Assembly: GCA_031550915.1 (NCBI GenBank) | Contig: JAVBOF010000037.1 | Span: 1-23,302 of the forward strand | DNA: 23,302 bases | From: JAVBOF01 sp031550915 | GTDB taxonomy: Bacteria > Bacillota > Clostridia > Christensenellales > MGBC116941 | Reading direction: 5' to 3' | Shown here: positions 15,264 to 23,256 of the stretch, one piece after another | How positions within the stretch are numbered: the first letter of the stretch is position 1 | Layout: the number at the start of each line of letters is the position of its first letter | Translations under genes and position numbers: made by a program | Notes under the pieces: generated by a model | Databases searched by the model: none | What the model saw: the letters and a program-made list of their open reading frames with translations, nothing else | Told to the model about the DNA's origin: nothing

Positions 15264-16360
15264 TGGGAAATGACAGGAGACGTCGGGGGACCATCCGCTG
15301 GATATTCAGCATAACAATGTCGGTAGTATTCTTTGCTTTGAGCTTTGCGGCGGCTTACGGGATATCTGTTTTGATATTTGACGTAACTTCCTTTCCGCAC
15401 GGGATATGGAGGCAGATAGCTGTTTCGATGATTGGCATAGTTATATTTGCGTCCTGCATGTCCATATTTGCTCATATACATAATAAGTTTCATGGCAACC
15501 GGCGGTTTGGCTTTAACGCGGGTATGCTGGAAAGGACAATAGACGCGTTGAGCCGCATATCGCGCGGGGATTTTTCCGTTATGATACCGGTTGAAGACCA
15601 TGATCCGTTCCATGAGATAGCCGAAAGCGTAAACCGGATGGCGGGCGAGCTTGGCACGATGGAGAGCCGGCGTCAGGATTTTATATCCAACGTTTCGCAC
15701 GAGATACAATCGCCGCTTACTTCGATTAGAGGGTTTGCGGCGCTTTTAAAGGATGATTCGCTAGACGCGGAAAAGCGGAAGCATTATATCGATATCATCG
15801 AGACCGAAAGCAGGAGGCTTTCAAAACTCAGCGAGAACCTTATGAAGCTTTCTAGCCTGGAATCCGGCGGAAACGAGCTATTAAAAACGGAATACAGGCT
15901 GGATAAACAGCTTTCGCATGTGGCGCTTATGTTTGAGCCGCAATGGATGGAAAAGCGGATAAACCTAGACGCGGATCTGGACAAAGTAATGGTTTGCGCT
16001 GACGGGGAATTGATGGAACAGGTTTGGATAAACCTCTTGAACAACGCCATTAAGTTTACGCCTGAAGGCGGGTGCATCGGCATAAGGCTGGCGGATGAGG
16101 GCGGAATGGCCGTTTGCAGCATTGAAGATAACGGTATAGGCATTGCGGCGGAGGACCGTATACACATATTTGAGCGGTTCTTTAAGGCGGACAAGGCAAG
16201 AGAGCGCAGCCTTGGGGGGAACGGGCTTGGGCTTTCTATAGTTAAAAAGATAATAGAGCTGCATGGTGGCAGCGTCGTTTTTGAAAGTGAAAAGGGGAAG
16301 GGCACGGTATTTACCGTTTGCATACCGCTGGGTATCAGAGCAGCCCAAACTGTACCATAA
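15260..16360 (+). CDS. Membrane sensor histidine kinase with a very short outer loop
   Basis: The 366-residue kinase has two membrane helices at about 13-40 and 52-72, separated by roughly 11 residues (DVTSFPHGIWR), so almost nothing protrudes outside. A HAMP-like linker follows (about 75-135). The H-box is ISNVSHEIQSPL with His147 as phosphorylation site. The ATP-binding part shows WINLLNNAIKFTPEGG, SIEDNGIGI and SLGGNGLGLSIVKKI. Kinases with such minute loops often sense in the membrane or through a partner ABC transporter, as in cell-envelope stress systems; that extension is inference. ATG 15260 overlaps the regulator stop; ATG 15263 has better spacing from GGAGG at 15251-15255 and may be the true start, one residue shorter. 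Confidence 0.92.
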   Translation: MMGNDRRRRGTIRWIFSITMSVVFFALSFAAAYGISVLIFDVTSFPHGIWRQIAVSMIGIVIFASCMSIFAHIHNKFHGNRRFGFNAGMLERTIDALSRISRGDFSVMIPVEDHDPFHEIAESVNRMAGELGTMESRRQDFISNVSHEIQSPLTSIRGFAALLKDDSLDAEKRKHYIDIIETESRRLSKLSENLMKLSSLESGGNELLKTEYRLDKQLSHVALMFEPQWMEKRINLDADLDKVMVCADGELMEQVWINLLNNAIKFTPEGGCIGIRLADEGGMAVCSIEDNGIGIAAEDRIHIFERFFKADKARERSLGGNGLGLSIVKKIIELHGGSVVFESEKGKGTVFTVCIPLGIRAAQTVP

Positions 16361-16415
16361 GTTTACATTGCGTTTATATTCGGTTTAACCTCCGTTTATT
16401 TAACACGTTTATCAT
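16361..16415 (+). promoter_or_regulatory. Tandem GTTTA-box array and promoter of the ABC-2 exporter
   Basis: GTTTA occurs at 16361, 16372, 16383 and 16394, each exactly 11 bp from the last, with a fifth at 16407 (13 bp further). The third and fourth form GTTTAACCTCCGTTTA, differing in one base from the double box before the response regulator gene. TATCAT at 16410-16415 is a good -10, 27 bases after the third box, compared with 25 at the other promoter. Helical phasing of direct repeats is the binding mode of OmpR/PhoB-type dimers. The array starts right after the kinase stop codon. Confidence 0.7.
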
Positions 16416-16445
16416 CTAAAGTGTTGAATGAATGGAGGTATTTTT

Positions 16446-17390
16446 ATGTCAATAATACAGGTAGAAGAACTGATAAAGCAGTATGATAAAGCGAAGACCC
16501 CGGCAGTGAAGGGCGTTAGCTTTGACGTTAAGGAGGGGGATTTCTTTGCCTTTTTGGGACCCAACGGGGCGGGGAAGACGACGACGATATCCATATTGAC
16601 GACGACGCTTTCCAAAACATCTGGCAAGGTCATGATAGCGGGATATGACGTTGAAAAGGAATCGAAGCGCGTAAGGGAAAACGTCGGGATCATCTTCCAG
16701 CAGCCGAGCCTTGATATGCAGCTTTCGGCGGAGGAAAACATCCGCTTCCATGCCTGCCTTTACGGCATGTATAATTACCGCCCGGCCTTCCGCATGATGC
16801 CATCTTCCTATAAGGACAGGGTGATGCAGCTGGCGGAGATAGTGGGCATACAGGACGCGTTGTTTAAGCCGATAAAGAAACTTTCCGGCGGTATGCAGAG
16901 GAAACTGGAGATAATCCGCAGCCTGATACATACGCCGAAGATACTGTTTTTGGACGAACCGACGCAGGGCCTGGACGCCGTAAGCAGGAGGTCACTTTGG
17001 GAATATATCAACAGCGTGCGGCATGAATACGGTACAACGGTTTTTTTGACGACGCACTATATCGACGAGGCGGAGCATGTTGACAAGGTTTGCATTATAA
17101 ACCACGGGCAGATAGCCATTTCCGGATCCCCGGACGAGATGAAGCAAAGCCTTTTGAAGCAGGAGCTTATTCTGGACGCGGAGGACAGGGGGGCGCTTAT
17201 ACGCGAGATATCGGGGATGGGGCTTTTCCACAGGATAGACGGCCATATCATAGTGCCGTATCAGGACATTACGCCGCAGGAGATAATCGCGCGGCTTGAA
17301 ACGAAGCTGACGGTTTTGAAGATACAGGAACCCTCGCTGGAGGACGCGTATATCGAATATTTGATGAGAACGGGAGGCGCGGCGGCATGA
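16446..17390 (+). CDS. ABC-2 exporter ATPase, DrrA/CcmA type
   Basis: The 314-residue cytoplasmic ATPase powers an ABC-2 exporter. Walker A is GPNGAGKTT at 38-46, the Q-loop IIFQQP, the signature LSGGMQRK starting at 146, and Walker B with Asp170-Glu171 in LFLDEPTQGLD; the H-loop His is in LTTHYIDEAE. The C-terminal extension of about 90 residues ending LEDAYIEYLMRTGG is typical of drug, antibiotic or polysaccharide exporters of the DrrA group. ATG 16446 follows GGAGG at 16434-16438; ATG 16428 lies before that site and is rejected. The stop overlaps the permease start. Adjacent GTTTA boxes imply induction by the neighbouring two-component system. Confidence 0.92.
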   Translation: MSIIQVEELIKQYDKAKTPAVKGVSFDVKEGDFFAFLGPNGAGKTTTISILTTTLSKTSGKVMIAGYDVEKESKRVRENVGIIFQQPSLDMQLSAEENIRFHACLYGMYNYRPAFRMMPSSYKDRVMQLAEIVGIQDALFKPIKKLSGGMQRKLEIIRSLIHTPKILFLDEPTQGLDAVSRRSLWEYINSVRHEYGTTVFLTTHYIDEAEHVDKVCIINHGQIAISGSPDEMKQSLLKQELILDAEDRGALIREISGMGLFHRIDGHIIVPYQDITPQEIIARLETKLTVLKIQEPSLEDAYIEYLMRTGGAAA

Positions 17391-18205
17391 ATGCTGTAAG
17401 TATTAATAGGAAGAAAACAAAATTCTCGCGCGAGTTGAACGCGGTAATAACCATTGCCGCGAGGGATATAACCCTTGCGCTGAAATCCCCGGGCGTAATA
17501 ATAATGAGCCTTGCCATGCCCCTGGTTATGATGGGGATGCTGGGCGGGAGTCTTGCGCAGAACATGGCAAGCGGGCTGGGCTTCAACTACGGGCAGTTTA
17601 TGATAGTCGGGATGATAATAAATATGCTGTTTATGACGGCGACGATGGGCATGACATCGCTTGTGGAGGACCATGTGACCGATTTTACGCAGGAGATGCT
17701 GATATCGCCCGTCTCACGCTATTCGATAGTTATAGGCAAGATATTCGGCTCATCGTTTGGCGCGATAATGGGCATGGTCGGTACGCTTATCGTCGGTATG
17801 ATAATGGGCATTACGCTGAATATCGGGCAGCTGCTTGCGATACTCGCGCTTTCCCCGTTGATGTGCCTTGCCGCCGGCGCGCTCGCCATGATAATCATCG
17901 GATTTATAAAGAACAACAAGATGGCTAACACGGCCGTTATGCTGATAACGATGCCGCAGATGTTCCTTTCCGGCGCCATTATTCCGATAAGCCATTCCAG
18001 CGGAGTTTTGCTGGTGCTTTCAAGGCTCATGCCGATGACCTATTGCCTCGATTTGACGAGGGCGGTTGTATACGCCGGAACGCCGGAATATAGCAGCGTA
18101 GTTATGTTCAACCCGGTTGTAAACTTTGCCGCGATAGTCGCGCTGACGGTGGCTTTCCTTGTGATCGGTACTTTTTTCTTTGCAAGAAGCGAGAAAAACA
18201 GGTAG
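17387..18205 (+). CDS. ABC-2 type exporter permease, DrrB-like
   Basis: The 272-residue membrane protein has a short basic cytoplasmic N-terminus and about six hydrophobic segments. The segments include VIIMSLAMPLVMMGMLGG, FMIVGMIINMLFMTATMGM, FGAIMGMVGTLIVGMIMG and a C-terminal helix before the basic tail RSEKNR. The motif TQEMLISPVSRYSIVIGKI, between membrane segments, is a common feature of ABC-2 permeases near the coupling helix. Its start overlaps the ATPase stop (ATGA), with GGGAGG at 17372-17377. Together they form a one-ATPase, one-permease exporter that probably works as a dimer. Cargo is unknown; a membrane-active antimicrobial or lipid-like compound is likely from the sensor context. 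Confidence 0.9.
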   Translation: MNAVSINRKKTKFSRELNAVITIAARDITLALKSPGVIIMSLAMPLVMMGMLGGSLAQNMASGLGFNYGQFMIVGMIINMLFMTATMGMTSLVEDHVTDFTQEMLISPVSRYSIVIGKIFGSSFGAIMGMVGTLIVGMIMGITLNIGQLLAILALSPLMCLAAGALAMIIIGFIKNNKMANTAVMLITMPQMFLSGAIIPISHSSGVLLVLSRLMPMTYCLDLTRAVVYAGTPEYSSVVMFNPVVNFAAIVALTVAFLVIGTFFFARSEKNR

Positions 18206-18322
18206 AAAACATGCATTAAATTATACATTAATTAATAGATATGGATAAAAACGTAATCGCGTCTGAGCAGTTAATAGTTAACCCCTTCGCGCACACGCGA
18301 GCAAAATCAAATGAAAAACGGG

Positions 18323-18349
18323 ACCCCAAAAACCGATGGTTTTTGGGGT
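18323..18349. terminator. Perfect 12-bp hairpin after the exporter operon
   Basis: ACCCCAAAAACC pairs with GGTTTTTGGGGT around a three-base GAT loop. The sequence following on the + strand lacks a T-run (ttaatcat, then A residues). The A tract before it would give a T tract on the other strand. It may act as a terminator in either direction or as a barrier between the exporter and importer 2. Confidence 0.5.
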
Positions 18350-18395
18350 TAATCATAAAAAAACGAATATTTAATAGAAATAAACTTAATTTACT

Positions 18396-18425
18396 TTGCG
18401 AAAAAAGTCTAATAGTATTTATATA
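18396..18425 (+). promoter_or_regulatory. Candidate promoter of importer 2
   Basis: TTGCGA at 18396-18401 is followed after 17 bases by TTATAT, or after 18 by TATATA, in a very AT-rich stretch before the first permease gene. The match is modest. A short palindrome GTTAATAGTTAAC (arms GTTAA/TTAAC) at 18270-18282 and TCGCG-CACA-CGCGA at 18287-18300 lie upstream and might be operators. Confidence 0.3.
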
Positions 18426-18481
18426 TACTAGTCTATTGTTTTTATCATATATATACATATCTGAATGAGGAGGAAAAAGCT

Positions 18482-19495
18482 TTGCAGACTCCAAACAAGG
18501 ATATCAAACGCAGGGGCTCCATAAAAAACATCGTTAAGCAAAGGGAATTTTTGCTGGTCCTTATCATAATAGCCTTTATCATCATATTGGGTTCGATAAA
18601 CAGCGCGTTTTTGCAGACATCCAATTTCATATCGATGACCAGAGGATTTACGATAGATGGATTCGTTTTGATCGGCATGACGTTTTTGCTTATATCCGGC
18701 GTGTTCGATATTTCCGTTGGTTCCAATATGGCGCTATCGGCATACCTTTTTACGATGATGTGCGTCGCGGGGGTGCCGCTTGTGCCGGCGATGCTTTTGA
18801 CGCTTGTGCTTGGCGCGGTGATAGGGCTCATCAACTCGCTGATCATCAACAAGATAAACGTAAACGCTTTTATTGCGACGCTCGCTATGCAAACCATATT
18901 GCGCGGCGTCGTTCTTGCTATATCCCAGGGAAAGCCTGCGAGGTATACCGGCGACGCGTTCGTGGCGTTGATGAAGGGCAGCGTTTTTGGGCTGCCGACG
19001 ATGTTTCTTATATTTATAGTAGTAATAATATTGGTTGATCTGGTTTTGCGGCGTATACGCTTCTTCCGGCAGCTGTATTTCATCGGCGGCAACGCGGTAT
19101 CCGCGGAGCTTACGGGGATAAGCGTTAAACGTACTAAGACGATATTTTTTGTAATTATCGCGATGCTGGCGGCTTTTGCGGGGATGCTTTCTGCAAGCAG
19201 GCTGCAGGGGTGCGTGCCGAACGCGTACGCGGGGCTTGAGATGAAGCTTATTGTTGCGTGCGTTATTGGCGGCTGCGCGCTTTCGGGCGGCATGGGTACT
19301 ATGATAGGATCGGCTCTTGGCCTGATATTCCTGTATATACTGGATAACGGCCTTATTATGCTTAAGGTAAATATCTATTGGTTTGAAGGGGTATTGGGCG
19401 TTTTCTTGATCGTAGTTGTTTTGATAAACACGCTTTCCGCTTATGCGGGAGACCGGAGGTTAAAGAGACAACAGGCGCTAAAGCACAGTCAATAA
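18482..19495 (+). CDS. Sugar ABC importer permease, RbsC type (importer 2, first)
   Basis: The 337-residue membrane protein is a BPD_transp_2 permease. Family landmarks are GVFDISVGS about a quarter of the way in and VIGGCALSGGMGT near the C-terminus, with a basic cytoplasmic tail. It starts at TTG 18482, eight bases after GAGGAGG at 18467-18473. Here the permease gene leads the operon and the lipoprotein gene follows 48 bases after it, unlike importer 1. It probably pairs with the permease at the end of the operon (22264). The cargo is likely a monosaccharide-like compound but is not determined. Confidence 0.9.
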   Translation: MQTPNKDIKRRGSIKNIVKQREFLLVLIIIAFIIILGSINSAFLQTSNFISMTRGFTIDGFVLIGMTFLLISGVFDISVGSNMALSAYLFTMMCVAGVPLVPAMLLTLVLGAVIGLINSLIINKINVNAFIATLAMQTILRGVVLAISQGKPARYTGDAFVALMKGSVFGLPTMFLIFIVVIILVDLVLRRIRFFRQLYFIGGNAVSAELTGISVKRTKTIFFVIIAMLAAFAGMLSASRLQGCVPNAYAGLEMKLIVACVIGGCALSGGMGTMIGSALGLIFLYILDNGLIMLKVNIYWFEGVLGVFLIVVVLINTLSAYAGDRRLKRQQALKHSQ

Positions 19496-19543
19496 AGCGG
19501 AATGCTTTTTGAATTACAAAAATCTAATGAGGAGGATGATACC

Positions 19544-20680
19544 ATGAAGAAAAGGTATGCATATCTGTTACTGGCAATTGTTTTTGCCCTGACGATCGCT
19601 TTAGTCGGGTGCTCACCCTCGCAACCGGCGGCAAGCGCACCGCCGGCATCGGATGCAGCTCCCGCGTCTGACGCCGCACCGGCACCTGAGGCTGCTGCGC
19701 CAGCTTCCGAAGCGGCACCCGCCGCAGACAGCGGAACGGCTGCCGCACCGACGAAGTTTGAAGGCGAAATAGCTTATGTTTCCTATTATACAGGTGTTCC
19801 GTATTGGAACGACGGCCTGAGGGGACTTGAAGCGGCCGCTAAGGAATTGGGGATAGACTTTGACAGGACGAAGAACTTCTATGGCCCGGCTGAAGGCTCC
19901 GGCCCCGAGCAGGCGGCGATAATCGACCAGCTTGTTGCAAAGGGCGTAAAAGGATTGATAATATCCCCGGCTGACGCCGACTCTATTGCGGATTCCTGCG
20001 AAAAAGCAATGGCGAAGGGCATCCCCGTAGTTATGGTCATAAGCGGTATTCCGGATGACAAGGCATATTACGGAGCTATCGGCGCTTCCAACAAGGTTGT
20101 TGGACTGACAGGCGGAAAGTTTATTGCCGAACAGATCGGCGAGCAGGGCAAGGTTGGCCTTTTGACCATCCCCGGAGTTCCTGTGCATGACGAGCGCGCC
20201 GACGGTTACAAAGAATGCTTTAAGGGATACCCCGGCATACAGATCGCCGAGCCGGTAGTTGACACGAACGCCGGACCGGACGAAGCTTTGCAGAGGACGC
20301 TTGCGCTGCTGCAGGCAAACCCCGACATCAAGGCGCTTGTCGCCACAGATTCGGTTGGCGGAGCCGCCGCTGCCAGAGCCGTTACTGAAGCCGGAAAAAT
20401 TGGCGATGTGAAGATAATCGGCATGGACAGGGATGCTGACCTACTCGGCTACATCAAGGACGGCGTAGTTACGGCTACCGTCGCGTCCAAATCCTTCTCC
20501 AGCAAATGGCTGGCGATGCACTATATTTACTGGATACTGAACGACAAGATCAAGGACGTCAGCGACCCCAAGGCCGCGGGAATAAACCCGATGCCGAGGT
20601 TTATCGATACGGACGTTATGGTAATCAACCAGGATAATGTAGATATCTTCCTGAAAGACCTTGAAGGCGCGGCAAACTGA
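19544..20680 (+). CDS. ABC importer substrate-binding lipoprotein, RbsB type (importer 2)
   Basis: The 378-residue protein has a signal peptide ending in LVGC, with Cys23 as lipidation site. A striking low-complexity linker of Ala, Pro, Ser, Asp and Glu, with repeated ASDAAP and ASEAAP units, covers about residues 25-65. The binding fold follows, with IAYVSYYTGVPYWNDGLRG at its start, KGVKGLIISPADADSI in the hinge region and KIIGMDRDADLLGYI late. WNDGLRGLEAA with AYYGAIGASN resembles ribose-type binding proteins. ATG 19544 follows GAGGAGGA at 19530-19536; ATG 19502 has no such site and is rejected. A strong hairpin lies downstream before the ATPase gene. Confidence 0.92.
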   Translation: MKKRYAYLLLAIVFALTIALVGCSPSQPAASAPPASDAAPASDAAPAPEAAAPASEAAPAADSGTAAAPTKFEGEIAYVSYYTGVPYWNDGLRGLEAAAKELGIDFDRTKNFYGPAEGSGPEQAAIIDQLVAKGVKGLIISPADADSIADSCEKAMAKGIPVVMVISGIPDDKAYYGAIGASNKVVGLTGGKFIAEQIGEQGKVGLLTIPGVPVHDERADGYKECFKGYPGIQIAEPVVDTNAGPDEALQRTLALLQANPDIKALVATDSVGGAAAARAVTEAGKIGDVKIIGMDRDADLLGYIKDGVVTATVASKSFSSKWLAMHYIYWILNDKIKDVSDPKAAGINPMPRFIDTDVMVINQDNVDIFLKDLEGAAN

Positions 20681-20703
20681 TTGCCTTAGAGACGTAACTT
20701 ATA

Positions 20704-20739
20704 TGCGGGACGGGGGCTTTTTGCCCCCGGATGCCCGCA
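20704..20739 (+). terminator. GC-rich stem-loop between lipoprotein and ATPase genes of importer 2
   Basis: CGGGGGC at 20711-20717 pairs with GCCCCCG at 20723-20729 across a TTTTT loop. TGCGGG at 20704-20709 pairs with CCCGCA at 20734-20739 outside it. No T-run follows. It ends 19 bases before the ATPase start, so it probably sets the ratio of binding protein to transporter by partial termination or 3'-end protection. Confidence 0.65.
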
Positions 20740-20758
20740 AGCAGTATAGGTGGTATAT

Positions 20759-22267
20759 ATGAGCATAATGCAGTTGAAAAACATATCCAAGCGTTTCAGC
20801 GGTACGCAGGCGCTCGACGGGGTTTCGTTCGATATCGAGCAGGGTGAGATCCATGCCATTATGGGAGAAAACGGGGCGGGCAAATCTACCCTTATAAAGA
20901 TAGTTTCCGGCGTTTTTCCCAGGGACGGCGGCGAGATGCTTTTTGAAGACAAGCCGCTTATTGTACATTCGCCGCAGGAGGCGCGGCAAAAGGGCATCAA
21001 CGTTGTATACCAGGAGCTTTCCCTGGTGCCGAACCTTACTGTCGCGGAGAATATCGGCGCGACGAGCGGCAAGATGAACACCTTTAAGGTGCTGGATAAA
21101 TACAATCTGCCGCAGGACGTTTTGGACCTTTTGAATAACTTTGGAATCGATCCGTTTGTTGCGGTCAAAAACCTTGGCATCGGCGCGCAGCAGATGGTTG
21201 AAATAGCGGGGGCGGTTTCGCGGAAATGCAAGCTGCTTATTTTGGATGAGCCGACAGCCTCTCTGACGAGCGGCGAGGTGGATGAGCTTTTTGGGATAAT
21301 TCGAAAGCTTAAGTCGCAGGGCGTTACGATAATCTATATCAGCCATAAGCTGGCCGAGGTTTTTGAGATTGCGGACAAGGTGACGGTGCTGAAGGACGGA
21401 AAATATATAGACACCGTTAAAATAGAGGATTGCACTCAGGATAAGCTTATAAGCATGATGATAGGCAGGAGTCTGCAGGATATGTTCCCGGAAAAGGAAG
21501 GGCAGGCCGGGGACGTTATATTGAGCGTAAAGGACCTGAGCGGGGAAGGGTTTAGCGAGATATCCTTCGATTTGAGGAAAGGCGAAGTTCTGGGGCTTGC
21601 CGGGCTCGCCGGAGCGGGCAGGACGGAGCTTTGCACGGCGATATTCGGGGCAAACCAGATATATTCCGGCGAAATAATCGTTGAAGGGAAGAAGCTTGTG
21701 CCGAAGTATCCCGGCGATTCTTTGAAAGCGGGGATTGGGTATTTGCCGGAAGACCGCAAGCAGATGGGGATATTTTTGAACCAGACCGTTAAGGAGAACG
21801 CCATAGTAGCGACGCTGGATATGATCGCGGGGGCGCTTGGGATATTGAATACGAAGAACGACACGAAGCGCACGCTGGATGAGATAGGCAAGCTGAATAC
21901 CAAGGTCGGGTCTATCGAGGACAGCATCTTGAGCCTTTCGGGAGGGAATCAGCAGAAAATAATCCTTTCGCGCTGGCTTATGGCAAACCCGAAGATACTG
22001 ATAGTTGACGAGCCTACGCGCGGCATAGACGTCGGCGCGAAGTTTGAGATATACCGCATTTTGCGGAGCCTTGCAAAGGGCGGGATGGCCATTATTATGG
22101 TATCCTCCGAGCTGCCGGAGATATTTGGCCTCAGCGACAGGATAATCGCCATGTATCACGGCAGGAAATTTGTTGAGAAGAACGCCGGGGATGAAGATAT
22201 GCAGGACATCATCGGCGCGGCTATAGTCGGCGTTGAGCACAAGCCTAAGGAAGGGGCAATGGTATGA
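20759..22267 (+). CDS. Sugar ABC importer ATPase, RbsA/MglA type with two nucleotide-binding domains (importer 2)
   Basis: The 502-residue ATPase has two fused ABC domains. Domain 1 holds Walker A GENGAGKS at 36-43, the signature LGIGAQQ and Walker B LLILDEPTASL. Domain 2 holds the degenerate Walker A GLAGAGRTEL, where Lys is Arg as usual for this family, the signature LSGGNQQK and Walker B LIVDEPTRGID. It energises importer 2. ATG 20759 after AGGTGG at 20748-20753 is chosen over GTG 20750, which lies inside that site. The stop overlaps the next permease start. The gene is G+C-rich compared with its importer 1 counterpart; the line 21601-21660 has 40 G or C in 60. Confidence 0.94.
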   Translation: MSIMQLKNISKRFSGTQALDGVSFDIEQGEIHAIMGENGAGKSTLIKIVSGVFPRDGGEMLFEDKPLIVHSPQEARQKGINVVYQELSLVPNLTVAENIGATSGKMNTFKVLDKYNLPQDVLDLLNNFGIDPFVAVKNLGIGAQQMVEIAGAVSRKCKLLILDEPTASLTSGEVDELFGIIRKLKSQGVTIIYISHKLAEVFEIADKVTVLKDGKYIDTVKIEDCTQDKLISMMIGRSLQDMFPEKEGQAGDVILSVKDLSGEGFSEISFDLRKGEVLGLAGLAGAGRTELCTAIFGANQIYSGEIIVEGKKLVPKYPGDSLKAGIGYLPEDRKQMGIFLNQTVKENAIVATLDMIAGALGILNTKNDTKRTLDEIGKLNTKVGSIEDSILSLSGGNQQKIILSRWLMANPKILIVDEPTRGIDVGAKFEIYRILRSLAKGGMAIIMVSSELPEIFGLSDRIIAMYHGRKFVEKNAGDEDMQDIIGAAIVGVEHKPKEGAMV

Positions 22268-23256
22268 ACTCTAACAATACTATAAAAGCCGGACCGGGTT
22301 TTGTTTCCGGCCTACGGAGGCTGCTGAAGCGCAGGGAAATGGTACTTGTCCTTGTTATTATCGTTGCCGCAATAGCAATGCAGATCGCGACAAACGGGAG
22401 GTTTTTCTTGCCGGAGAATCTGCTGGCTATGACGGAGAGCAGGCTGCCGGAGATATTCGTTTGCATAGGTATAACCTATCTGCTCATAACGGGCGATTTT
22501 GACCTTTCGGTTTCCTCTGTTATGGCTTTGGCGGGTATGATTGCGGCTTCTTTGATAAAGCAGAACGGTATACCGATAGTTGCGGCGATGCTGATATCCC
22601 TTGTTTTATGCACGCTTGTTGGCGTATTGAACGGACTTTTGGTAACAAAGCTGCATATGGCTTCGTTCATAGCTTCACTCGGCACTATGTATATCGCGAG
22701 GTCCATCACGCAGGTTATTGCGCAGGGCAAACCCATAGGTAATTTGCCGGAGGAATTCGTTAAGTTTGGAAACGCTACATTCGGCCCTTTGGCGTGGTAT
22801 TTCTTTGTTTTGCTGATCGTACTTATCGTATTGCAATTCCTTTTGAAGCGTCAAAAGGGCATGTATAAGCTGTTTTTTACCGGAACAAACGAGAGGGCCG
22901 CGCAGATGACCGGCATAAAGACGCGCAAGATGCGCTGGGGGCTGTTTGCGATATCCTCGGCTGTCGCGGCGTTTGTCGGGCTCATCCTTACGGCCAAGTT
23001 CCGCTCGGGGTGGCCGCTAAAATTTATTGGCCTTGAATTGAAATTTATTGCCGCCGCCGTGATCGGAGGAGCTTCCATAAGTGGCGGTCAGGGCAGCATC
23101 ATAGGATCTGTGCTTGGGTATTTTGTGCTAATGCTAATTGGCAACGCTATGGCGCAGCTTGGTATATCGCCGCATTGGGAAGGCGTTATATTTGGAGCGG
23201 TTTTGGTCATAGCGGCGTCGGCGGATGCTATAATGCAGCGGAACAAGCGCGTTTAG
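22264..23256 (+). CDS. Sugar ABC importer permease, RbsC type (importer 2, second)
   Basis: The 330-residue membrane protein is the second BPD_transp_2 permease of importer 2. Landmarks are GDFDLSVSS, where the last Gly of the usual SVGS is Ser, and VIGGASISGGQGS near the C-terminus. Its ATG overlaps the stop of the ATPase gene (ATGA), which implies coupled translation. With the permease at 18482 it probably forms a heterodimeric channel; the two are separated by the lipoprotein and ATPase genes. The 46 bases after its stop reach the window end and hold only a short CAGCCT/AGGCTG inverted repeat at 23260-23280. Confidence 0.91.
   Translation: MNSNNTIKAGPGFVSGLRRLLKRREMVLVLVIIVAAIAMQIATNGRFFLPENLLAMTESRLPEIFVCIGITYLLITGDFDLSVSSVMALAGMIAASLIKQNGIPIVAAMLISLVLCTLVGVLNGLLVTKLHMASFIASLGTMYIARSITQVIAQGKPIGNLPEEFVKFGNATFGPLAWYFFVLLIVLIVLQFLLKRQKGMYKLFFTGTNERAAQMTGIKTRKMRWGLFAISSAVAAFVGLILTAKFRSGWPLKFIGLELKFIAAAVIGGASISGGQGSIIGSVLGYFVLMLIGNAMAQLGISPHWEGVIFGAVLVIAASADAIMQRNKRV

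Noticed and set aside
18241..18468. A 75-codon plus-strand frame in the gap after the exporter
   Set aside because: It has no ribosome binding site and runs straight through the 18323-18349 hairpin. The 276-base gap is better read as terminator plus promoter.
18445..19293. A 282-codon minus-strand frame opposite the first importer 2 permease
   Set aside because: It is the complement of a clear permease; its Thr/Ile/Pro richness is what hydrophobic sense codons give in reverse.
20699..22240. A 513-codon open frame on the minus strand, opposite the importer 2 ATPase gene
   Set aside because: It is antisense to a gene with every RbsA/MglA motif, shows no recognisable domain, and is explained by the GC-ending codons of the sense gene.
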